This document shows positions 7,756 to 15,491 of a DNA stretch of 34,607 bases, one piece after another. The translations under genes were made by a program, and so were the position numbers. Source of the DNA: an uncultured Sphingomonas sp. (GTDB lineage Bacteria > Pseudomonadota > Alphaproteobacteria > Sphingomonadales > Sphingomonadaceae); NCBI RefSeq assembly GCF_946477935.1, contig NZ_CAMLAC010000015.1:1-34607 (forward strand), given 5' to 3'. The notes under the pieces were generated by a model, which was not told where the DNA came from, ran no database searches, and saw only the letters and a list, made by a program, of their open reading frames with translations. Numbering within the stretch: position 1 is the stretch's first letter; each line of letters opens with the position of its first letter.

Positions 7756-10542
7756 TCAGACCGTAAGCCAAACACGTGACACATTCAGCGCATCCACGTC
7801 CTGCACTGCCGTCTCGCCATTCGGATCGATAGCGCCGTCAGCGATGGGAAACTCTCGCACGGGGCCGTCGATGCGGTTCATCCGCGCGTAGTAGGGCACG
7901 GCCCGGAAGGACGAACCGTCTGCCCAATGCCCTTCGATCGTCATGACGCCTCCTAACAAGTCACGCTGCCATGTCGGCTTCAGCTCACCGTTACCTAACG
8001 AACCGGTCACGTCCGGCTGGTCCGACCGTTCGGCGGAATAGACGATTGGACCATAGCGCAGGGCCACCTGCCCTCGCGTCGCGCTCACCTCTTCGCGGGC
8101 CAGCACCCGCTGCACCTCGAGCGGCAGCTCGAACGCGATCCGATCGCCGGCCGTCCATTCACGCCTGATAACGGCGTATCCGTTTTCGACCGCGAAGGGA
8201 GCGGGATTGCCGTTCACGGTCAGCCGGCCCAGGCCCCGGACGTGGGGAGTCGCGCTGTACAGGGCGCTCGTGGCGCGATCCGGAATGCGGACATGCAGCG
8301 CGAACGTCGTGGGCTTCTCCGGATTGACCATCATCGAGACGTCACCTGACCAGGGATAGTCGGTGACCTGCACCATCTCGACCGGAGTACCGCCGATCTC
8401 GCCCACGTCGATCCGGCTGCCGACGAACAGATTCACGAAGAGGCTTTGATCGCCCTTGGCATAGGCCCAGGTAGGCAGCATCAGAAGCGTACGGGGGATG
8501 TTGCCGACGCAGCATGGACAGCTATGCCAACGGGCTCTTTCCGTGCCGGCCAGCGGATTGGTGTAGCAGAAGCTGCGGCCGTCGAGGGCCACGCCGCCCA
8601 GGAGCGCGTTGTACATCGTCTCCTCGTAAAGATCGGCATAGCGTGCCTCATGATAGGCGAGGTTCATCTTGTACTGGAAGAAGATGAGGCCGCAGCTTGA
8701 GCAGCTCTCGCAATAGGCGTCATGACGCAGTCCGTAGTCCTCGCCGAAACCTTCGGCCGTATCGCCGCTGCCCACGCCACCCGTCACATAGTATCGTCGG
8801 TTGACCATGTTGTCCCAGAGCGAGGCAACCGCGCTCTGATAGTCCACGTCGCCCGTTTCCGCGGCCACGTCCGCCATGCCCGAATAGAAGTACATCGCAC
8901 GAACGGCATGACCAACCGCCTCGTACTGCTGGGTGGCGGGCAAATGGCTCTGATCGTATCGGGTGCCGCCCTCGCGCGAGTCGATCAGGAAGCGGGCGAG
9001 GGCGACATAGGCGTCGCCGCGACCGTTTCCCTCCATGTCGTTGACGAAGCGGCCGAAGCGCACCAGGGCCTGCTCCATTTCCTGATGGCCATCGAACCAG
9101 CGCTTCTTGCCCGGGCCGATATGCGCCACCCAGCAGTCGGCCAGCTTCTTCGCAGCGTCGTAGAGACGGAGGTCTCGGCCACCGGTCAGGGTATGGTGGT
9201 TAATCGCTGACTCGATGAAATAGCCCGCCACGTAGCCCTCGTGCCCCGTGCGCTGCGCCGCTATCCAGCGCGCCGGCCACGTCTTGCGATCCGCGAGCGT
9301 ATAGGCGGTCTGGAGGTAGCCGTCGGGTTCCTGCGCGGCCAGGATGATGGGAATCCAACGTTCAAGCGTCGATCGCATATGATCCTGTGCGGAGAGCATC
9401 TCGGGATCGCCACCAGCGTCGATCATGAGCGCCAAGCACATCGACTCGACCGTCTGGTGCACCCATGCATTGGAAAAGACGTAGCCCTTGTGCGCGCCAT
9501 GCTCCTCGCCGCGCAGCGCCTTGGCCGCCTCCACGAAGTTGTCGATGCCCCCCTGCCCCGTCGGAAGATCGGTCCGCTCGCAATAGGCGATGCAGTGCGG
9601 GATCCAGTTGACGATCAAGGCCTTGACCCGCTCATTCCACAGCGGATTGTCGATCGCATAGGGCGTCGTATAGACGACGTCCAGGCGGCGCTCCGGTGGA
9701 GGAGCGACGACGCGCACGCGGACGCGCGAGGAGACGGGTCTGCCTGCGGACATGGTCGTCGCCCTCAGCACGTAATCTCCGACATCCGAAAAACGCGCGC
9801 GGGTCTCTGCTGCGGTGGCATCCTCGAACGTCGCCGCGCCTGGGCCGCTCTCCTTGCTCCAGCGTAGGAGGTTGGCCTTCCCGCCTTCGAACCGGCCGAC
9901 GCGCGCGGCCAGGTAGGTACTTGCGCCCAGCACCACGCTCCGGTCGATCCCGGCATCCACGACCGGAGGCAACACAGGCTGCGTTCCTGCAGGCCGCACC
10001 CGCCAGCGCCTGACGCCGATCGACCGCTTGCCGCCCGGTTCGATCTCAAGACGAAGCCGCTCGGTACGAACGGGGGCGAAGGTCAGGCTATTGAAACGAT
10101 CGCCCGCCACGCCGAGCGATCCACGCGCAGCGACAGGAACGAAGGCGTCTCCGTTCCAGTACAGCAATCGTGCCGCGCTCGGCAGGCCGACCACCTCGCC
10201 GTCGTCGCCCCAATACAGTTCGACGCGATCCGTGGTGATGGCCGAAGGCCAGCTGAGTTCCAGCCATTGCGCGACCGGATGGTACCAGACCGCCCACATG
10301 CCGCTAGCCATGTCGCTCGACGCGGCTGGAACCTCAGCCCGCAGGATGCTATCGATCGTCGACCCGCCGGAAATGCTGCTGGCGCCAAGGCGGGCGACAG
10401 TCGCCAGATCAAGCTCCGGTCTGAGGGACGCACCGGCACGGGCGGCCAGCGGAAGCATGGCGAGCGCCGCGACACCCGCGAGAAGATCCCGTCGGTTCGG
10501 ACGCACGATACAATCATCGCTGGACGGGCTCTCGGCCTGCAT
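7756..10542 (-). CDS. Tat-exported GH127-type beta-L-arabinofuranosidase
   Basis: Opens with a twin-arginine signal (NRRDLLAGVAALAMLPLAARAGA). Residues about 50-190 look like a beta-sandwich binding module, about 198-282 is an Ig/PKD-like domain (VDAGIDRSVVLGASTYLAARV), and the rest is the alpha-barrel catalytic part. Signature residues of GH127 are present (numbering from the first of the clustered ATGs): acid/base Glu about 600 in DTAEGFGEDYG, zinc ligands E615 and C617 in YCESCSSC, and the adjacent C680-C681 in CPCCVGN, one being the unusual cysteine nucleophile of this family. Three ATGs cluster at 10551, 10548 and 10542; the last has the best spacing (9 bases) from AGAGAGG. Known family activity is release of beta-L-arabinofuranose from hydroxyproline-linked or pectic side chains. 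The related GH146 is an alternative. Confidence 0.88.
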   Translation of the reverse strand: MQAESPSSDDCIVRPNRRDLLAGVAALAMLPLAARAGASLRPELDLATVARLGASSISGGSTIDSILRAEVPAASSDMASGMWAVWYHPVAQWLELSWPSAITTDRVELYWGDDGEVVGLPSAARLLYWNGDAFVPVAARGSLGVAGDRFNSLTFAPVRTERLRLEIEPGGKRSIGVRRWRVRPAGTQPVLPPVVDAGIDRSVVLGASTYLAARVGRFEGGKANLLRWSKESGPGAATFEDATAAETRARFSDVGDYVLRATTMSAGRPVSSRVRVRVVAPPPERRLDVVYTTPYAIDNPLWNERVKALIVNWIPHCIAYCERTDLPTGQGGIDNFVEAAKALRGEEHGAHKGYVFSNAWVHQTVESMCLALMIDAGGDPEMLSAQDHMRSTLERWIPIILAAQEPDGYLQTAYTLADRKTWPARWIAAQRTGHEGYVAGYFIESAINHHTLTGGRDLRLYDAAKKLADCWVAHIGPGKKRWFDGHQEMEQALVRFGRFVNDMEGNGRGDAYVALARFLIDSREGGTRYDQSHLPATQQYEAVGHAVRAMYFYSGMADVAAETGDVDYQSAVASLWDNMVNRRYYVTGGVGSGDTAEGFGEDYGLRHDAYCESCSSCGLIFFQYKMNLAYHEARYADLYEETMYNALLGGVALDGRSFCYTNPLAGTERARWHSCPCCVGNIPRTLLMLPTWAYAKGDQSLFVNLFVGSRIDVGEIGGTPVEMVQVTDYPWSGDVSMMVNPEKPTTFALHVRIPDRATSALYSATPHVRGLGRLTVNGNPAPFAVENGYAVIRREWTAGDRIAFELPLEVQRVLAREEVSATRGQVALRYGPIVYSAERSDQPDVTGSLGNGELKPTWQRDLLGGVMTIEGHWADGSSFRAVPYYARMNRIDGPVREFPIADGAIDPNGETAVQDVDALNVSRVWLTV

Positions 10543-10618
10543 GGTCATCATCCTCTCTAAGTCTGTCCGGGACCGCGGCGGAGCGAGATCCGATTTCGTT
10601 GCCCCTGTGCCGTCGTTT

Positions 10619-10828
10619 CTATTCCATGAGGAGTGCAGCCGCCCGCTGAAGCAACGTCACGGCGTCCTGCACGGCGCGCCTCGCGCCGGCAGGATCCTTC
10701 AGTACGTCTGCCGACGTGAAGATGGCCGCATCGAAGATGGCGAGTTGCGCCCGTGCGTCATCGATCAGATCCACGGCTGCTTCATCCGGGCCATTGAGCA
10801 GATCGGATTTCGTCATCCTAACCATCAT
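10619..10828 (-). CDS. Small 69-residue protein inside the polysaccharide locus
   Basis: MMVRMTKSDLLNGPDEAAVD, then an alanine-rich helical remainder ending AAALLME. A strong GGAAGGAGAG lies just upstream of ATG 10828, and the gene fits between the two exported hydrolase genes with short gaps, which argues that it is translated. No signal peptide, membrane segment or known domain is seen; the protein is probably two or three helices. Function unknown. Confidence 0.55.
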   Translation of the reverse strand: MMVRMTKSDLLNGPDEAAVDLIDDARAQLAIFDAAIFTSADVLKDPAGARRAVQDAVTLLQRAAALLME

Positions 10829-10896
10829 GGTCGCTCTCCTTCCGGGAACTCGGTCGCATGGGTGCAGTTGTTCCTTTCCGCCAAACGCACGAATCC

Positions 10897-12687
10897 TCAG
10901 GTCCTTTGTCCACGAGCGGCGAAGCGCTGCCGAGCGGTCGCGATGTCCTTCATCGCGAGATCGCGATATGTAGTGAAGGTGTCGTCGACGAAGGTGATCG
11001 TCGGGATCTGAGGCTGGTCGGGCCGGATCGGCCGGTACGCGCGAAAGCCGATCTCGTGCACGCCGCTGGAACCACGCCCCGGGGCAGGATGGCTGAGATG
11101 GTCGAAGGAGGCCACCGTTCCGAAGCTCGCCTGCGGATAGAGCGGATAACGTGCGACGTGATTCATTGGAATGAATCCCATCTGCGCGTCGTAGACCATC
11201 TCGGCGATCGGCGGGACGCCGGGATGGGAGGCGGCGAGTTCCTCCACGAGCATACGCGTGCCCAGCATCATGTCGCCGTCGGTATTGTTCTCCCATAGGC
11301 CGCAGATGTCGAGGAAATAGGCGTCGATCGGATAGCGCGACAGCATGTCAGCGATCCGACCGCGCAGATGATCCCGCCAGCTCCTCACCGCCAGGTTCAT
11401 GAATACCATGGTCGTATCCCCCTTGCGGTCGCCATCCCAGTCCACGTAGTCCGAGGCGAAGGGCGTGCCGTAGATGGTGCGCACCTGGGCATCGGCGATC
11501 CGATCAAAGCCTGCCCAAGCCGGATTGGCGATGTTGCTGCCGAACATCAGCGCGAAGCGGAAGCCGAGCTTGCGTCCTTCGGTGAGGAGGCGGCGGAAGC
11601 CCGCTTCGCCGCCGGTATCGGCACCAATCCGGAACTCGGGATAGTCCCAGTAGTACCGCGCGTCCCACCCAGGCAGGAACACCAGCACGTTACGAGCATC
11701 GATCTGCCTGGCCGTCCAGCGCAGGATCTCGAGCTGGCGTGCGAAATCGTTATGCACATAGCCGGTCCAGTGCTCTCCATGCAGCGACAGGACGAGCGCG
11801 ACCTCCTTCATCCAGGCCGGCGCGTCGGTACGCGCAGCGAAATCCGGTAGCCGGTAGGCGGAGCGCACGGCGTCGAAATGCGGCCGGGCAACGCCTGCGA
11901 AGTCCGAGGCGCCGGCGATCCGCCAGCGGCAGGTGGTCACGTCGCCGCGCCGATCCCAGCCGGCCTGTTCGTAGAGCAGCTCGACCTTGTAGCCGTCGGG
12001 GCCGGGGAAGAAGGCGAAGCGGGCGGGACGCACCTCGGTCTGAAGCGCTGAGATGCCCCACACGCGCTTGTCCTTACCCTCGATCGCCAGCAGCGGCGTC
12101 GCCATGCCGCCCATCAGCGCGGGATATTCGAACACGCGTTCGTCTTCCCCCGCATCGGTCCAATCGTTTCCGCCGACCGACAGCCGTCCGCGTGGAAGTC
12201 CGCGCACGATCGTCTTCACGGCCTTGATCGGCTGGTCGAGGCGCGCCGCGACGGTCCACTCGATCGCGCCAGCCGCCGTCCTGGTCAGCGTCGCGATGAG
12301 CGAGCCGGCGCGCTTGCGCGTGCCGCCCGCCCAGGTCAGACCCGTCGCTCGGAATTCTAGCGCATCGCCGCTGCCCCGCACGGACACGAGTGCGGGATCG
12401 ACGCCGTATGCATTTTCGAAGCTGATCACCTCGAAGCCGAACAGCAGCCCGGCAAAATCCACCGAAGGTTCGGGGTTGGAAAAGCTGAACTTCATCAGCG
12501 CCGCGCCCTTCGGCGGCGTGTTGACGCCGTCGGTGGAGGCGAGAAGCCGCAGCCCGGCGGGATTGGCGCGCATCGCCTGCGCGGAGCTGGCCGGAGCCGC
12601 GCCGAGCGCGGCGACGGAGGCGGCCGTTCCCGCCAGTACCGCGCGGCGGGGAACGGGGGCGAACATGTCGGAAGAGCGGTCTTGCAT
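10897..12687 (-). CDS. Tat-exported TIM-barrel protein, putative glycoside hydrolase of unassigned specificity
   Basis: A 596-residue protein with a twin-arginine signal (VPRRAVLAGTAASVAALGA, cleavage likely near ASSAQA). Residues about 60-285 form a beta-rich domain; residues about 290-590 read as a (beta/alpha)8 barrel: VALVLSLHGEHWTGY, VLVFLPGWDARYYWDYP, LGFRFALMFGSNI, DAYFLDICGLWENNTDGD and PPIAEMVYDAQM. D460 in YFLDICG and E496 in AEMVYD sit at strand ends, where retaining glycosidases of this fold keep nucleophile and acid/base. The architecture recalls the DUF6259 group, but I cannot place it in a numbered family. GAGG lies 4-5 bases before the ATG. Its position between a GH127 gene and TonB-dependent receptors supports a glycan-degrading role. 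Confidence 0.72.
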   Translation of the reverse strand: MQDRSSDMFAPVPRRAVLAGTAASVAALGAAPASSAQAMRANPAGLRLLASTDGVNTPPKGAALMKFSFSNPEPSVDFAGLLFGFEVISFENAYGVDPALVSVRGSGDALEFRATGLTWAGGTRKRAGSLIATLTRTAAGAIEWTVAARLDQPIKAVKTIVRGLPRGRLSVGGNDWTDAGEDERVFEYPALMGGMATPLLAIEGKDKRVWGISALQTEVRPARFAFFPGPDGYKVELLYEQAGWDRRGDVTTCRWRIAGASDFAGVARPHFDAVRSAYRLPDFAARTDAPAWMKEVALVLSLHGEHWTGYVHNDFARQLEILRWTARQIDARNVLVFLPGWDARYYWDYPEFRIGADTGGEAGFRRLLTEGRKLGFRFALMFGSNIANPAWAGFDRIADAQVRTIYGTPFASDYVDWDGDRKGDTTMVFMNLAVRSWRDHLRGRIADMLSRYPIDAYFLDICGLWENNTDGDMMLGTRMLVEELAASHPGVPPIAEMVYDAQMGFIPMNHVARYPLYPQASFGTVASFDHLSHPAPGRGSSGVHEIGFRAYRPIRPDQPQIPTITFVDDTFTTYRDLAMKDIATARQRFAARGQRT

Positions 12688-12742
12688 ATAACCTCGCTTG
12701 CAATCGGAACCCGCCCGGCCCCACGGCCGGGCGGTCGCGCCG

Positions 12743-15382
12743 TCAGATGCCGCCGCCCAGCTTGATCTGGACGCCCGCCAGGATGCGGCGGTTCTCCAGC
12801 GCGTTCTGCGCGAAGTACCGGGTGTCCTGGAACGATCGGCGGATCAGCGACTGGGTGAGGTTCACGCCGCTGGCGATCAGGTTCACCTTTGGCGTCAGCG
12901 CGTAGATCAGGTTCGCGTCCAGCTGCCCGAACGGAATGCGATAGTCCGGCTGGCCCGCGGCGTTGCCGCTGGCGGCCTCCAGAAGCCTGCTGCGCCACAC
13001 CCAGTTCACGTTCGCGCTGATGCCGTACTTGTTGAAGAAGCCGGAGATCTGGTAGTTGTGCTTCGTGATCTGCTCGTAGGGTACGACGATACCGGCATTG
13101 TTCGGCGCGCGGGTGCCATCGACATAGGTGTAGCTGCCCTGCATGCCGAGACCCGATAGCGCTCCTGGCAGGAACGAGAAGGTCTGCCGGTACCCGATTT
13201 CCGCACCCGCAACATAGCCCTTGTCCAGGTTCTGGGGGCGCGTGATCAGGAAGCTCTGGCCTTCGATGACCCGTGGGACGGTCTCGTTCCGGATGAAGCC
13301 GCGCACGTCCTTGTAGAACCCGGCAAGGTAGACGCTGTTGTCCCGGCCGAAGTAATGCTCGAGCGAGGCATCGAACTGGTCCGCGCGTAGCGGCAGCAGG
13401 TCAGGATTGCCCGAGACGCCCGTGTTGTTCGCCGTGGTGCCGCCCAGGCTCAGGGTCGCGACGGGAGCGAGCTGTCCGAAGGACGGGCGCGTCAGCTGCT
13501 TCGAATAGGCCATGCGGAGGAACAGTTCGGGCGCCAGCGTGAAGCGCAGGTTCACGCTGGGCAGGACATCGACATACGACGTGGACCGGCTGTCAGGTAC
13601 CAGCGTGCCGTTCGACTGGGTGAGCGTCGCGTCGATGGACAGGTCCGTCTTCACGATCCGCACGCCGACGTTGCCGTCCACCGGCAACCCCACGACCGGG
13701 AAGGCGAAGGTCGCCATGCCATAGGAGGTGTAGCTTTCCTCCTTGCCCGCATACGCCTGTGCCGGATTCAGCGGCACGGTGCCAGAGACGCCGAACAACG
13801 CGCGCGACTGCGCGAGGCCGCCTCCGCGCAGCGCACGGTAGCTGAAGGTCGCCCAGCGGCGCTGCTCCAGGCCGTCGTTCTCGTACAGATCGTCCGGCGT
13901 CACTTCGGCGAACGGGTTGGACGTCACCGGAGGCGGCGTGGCGGGAAGGTTCGCGGGACGGAAGCCCGTCTGCCGATCCACCGAGCGTCGATCATAGCGA
14001 ACGCCGAACTGCAGGGTACGTATCGCCCCTTCGAAAGAGTAGGTGCCGTCCAGTCGTGCGGCCAGATCGTCGCCGCTTTCGTCGTTCCGATACTCGTTGA
14101 AGCCGGTGTAGCGATAGTTCGCCAGAACCGCAGGATCGACGCCGGTCAGCACCGCGCCAGGAAAGCGGGAGGCGGCGTCATACGTTACCTGCGGCGCTCT
14201 CGTCTGCATCGCCAGGAAACCGCCCGAGTTGCGGTTCGTGGAACGGGTGTAGGCGACGTCGGCCACGATCGTCGCGCGATCGTCCTTCCACGTGGCGTTG
14301 TAGCCGACCTGCAGCGCATCGAGCGAGCCGCCGAACGTGCTGGTGGACGATTCGACCGGGACGTTGGTGTATCGGCCCGATCGATAGATGTTCGAACCGT
14401 CATAGACGCTGAACGGTAGCACGGGCGTGCCCTGGTTGAGGAACGCGCCGAGGTTTTGCAGACCGCCCTGGTTGACGCTGTCGTTGTAGAGCACGTCCAC
14501 CACCATCTCGAGCGATGAGGACGGCCGCCACTGCAGCGATCCATAGACCGTCGTCAACTCCTTGGTATTCTCGAAATAGCGCTTCCATACGTTAGTCGGC
14601 GCGCTGATACCCGCCGCCGCGCCCGTCGTCGGCGTCTGGTTGCCGTCGGCGGTCAGCAGGTGCAGCGCATTGCGCTGGCGCTGGAAGCTGCCGCCGACCA
14701 TGACGCCGACATCGCCGATGCCCGTCTCCCAGCGGTTGCCAATATATCCGGAGATCACCGGATCGATCTTGTCGTCCAGGTTCGTGTAGACCGCTTTGGC
14801 GGTGAGAGAGCCCGCATAGCCGTCGAAGTCGAACGGACGACGCGTGCGGAAATCGATGATGCCTGCGATCCCGCCCTCGATCTGGTCCGCCGTCGGCGTC
14901 TTGTACACCGCCACGCCCGAGACGAGATCACCGGGCAGCGTCGCGATATCGAAGTTGCGGCCGAGCGCGCTGGGGAAGTTACGGCCGTTCAGGCGGTTCT
15001 CGGTCTGGCTGAGGCCGCGGATCGAGACGATGCCGCCACCGCCGCCCTGCGAAACCTGGAGGCCGGGCACGCGGCGCACGATGTCGATTAGGACGGTATC
15101 GGGAATATTGCGTAGGTCCGTCGTCGTCAGGACGCTGACTGACTGCGGTGCGTCGCGCTTGATCTGGCTGGTCGTGCTGAAGCCAAGCCGCTGCCCGGTG
15201 ACGACGATGTCGGCAACATCCTGATCGACTGCGCCCTGTGGATCGGCGACTTGGCCGGCGACTGGCGGCGCCGCGGCTGGTGCATCCTGGGCGACGGCAC
15301 GCGTGCCGCCCGCTACTCCCAGGATAGCGGTAGACACGAGAAGTGCGCTCCGCAGCGCATGGTGATGTGACGGGATCTTCAT
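12743..15382 (-). CDS. TonB-dependent receptor without STN domain
   Basis: An 879-residue outer-membrane receptor. Signal peptide MKIPSHHHALRS... ending AVAQ, a TonB-box-like DIVVTGQRL near residue 58, a plug domain (SVSVLTTTDLRNIPDTVLIDIVRRVPG, IRGLSQTENRLNGRNFP, VYKTPTADQIEGGIAGIIDF), a 22-strand barrel and a C-terminus ending QIKLGGGI. AAGGGGGAA precedes the ATG by 7 bases. The NGRN and EGGIAG plug motifs belong to the carbohydrate-type receptors of sphingomonads and caulobacters. It is clearly paralogous to the next gene upstream but lacks the signalling extension, so it probably carries cargo without signalling. Expected cargo is oligosaccharide released by the co-encoded hydrolases. Confidence 0.92.
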   Translation of the reverse strand: MKIPSHHHALRSALLVSTAILGVAGGTRAVAQDAPAAAPPVAGQVADPQGAVDQDVADIVVTGQRLGFSTTSQIKRDAPQSVSVLTTTDLRNIPDTVLIDIVRRVPGLQVSQGGGGGIVSIRGLSQTENRLNGRNFPSALGRNFDIATLPGDLVSGVAVYKTPTADQIEGGIAGIIDFRTRRPFDFDGYAGSLTAKAVYTNLDDKIDPVISGYIGNRWETGIGDVGVMVGGSFQRQRNALHLLTADGNQTPTTGAAAGISAPTNVWKRYFENTKELTTVYGSLQWRPSSSLEMVVDVLYNDSVNQGGLQNLGAFLNQGTPVLPFSVYDGSNIYRSGRYTNVPVESSTSTFGGSLDALQVGYNATWKDDRATIVADVAYTRSTNRNSGGFLAMQTRAPQVTYDAASRFPGAVLTGVDPAVLANYRYTGFNEYRNDESGDDLAARLDGTYSFEGAIRTLQFGVRYDRRSVDRQTGFRPANLPATPPPVTSNPFAEVTPDDLYENDGLEQRRWATFSYRALRGGGLAQSRALFGVSGTVPLNPAQAYAGKEESYTSYGMATFAFPVVGLPVDGNVGVRIVKTDLSIDATLTQSNGTLVPDSRSTSYVDVLPSVNLRFTLAPELFLRMAYSKQLTRPSFGQLAPVATLSLGGTTANNTGVSGNPDLLPLRADQFDASLEHYFGRDNSVYLAGFYKDVRGFIRNETVPRVIEGQSFLITRPQNLDKGYVAGAEIGYRQTFSFLPGALSGLGMQGSYTYVDGTRAPNNAGIVVPYEQITKHNYQISGFFNKYGISANVNWVWRSRLLEAASGNAAGQPDYRIPFGQLDANLIYALTPKVNLIASGVNLTQSLIRRSFQDTRYFAQNALENRRILAGVQIKLGGGI

Positions 15383-15491
15383 GGCAGCATTCCCCCTTTC
15401 CAGACACCGAAGCGCTGGATTGTGTTGTTGATTTCGGGATGTGGTCGGCGTGGACGCCTCGGCGATCAGCCGTCTGGGTCGTGACCGCTGT

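Noticed and set aside
10843..10875. GGAAC-N17-GTTG resembling an EcfG stress promoter
   Set aside because: It points along the plus strand into antisense of the TIM-barrel gene, so no gene would use it.
10028..11011. 327-codon plus-strand open frame
   Set aside because: Lies over the 5' end of the GH127 gene, the small gene and the 3' end of the TIM-barrel gene, all supported on the other strand.
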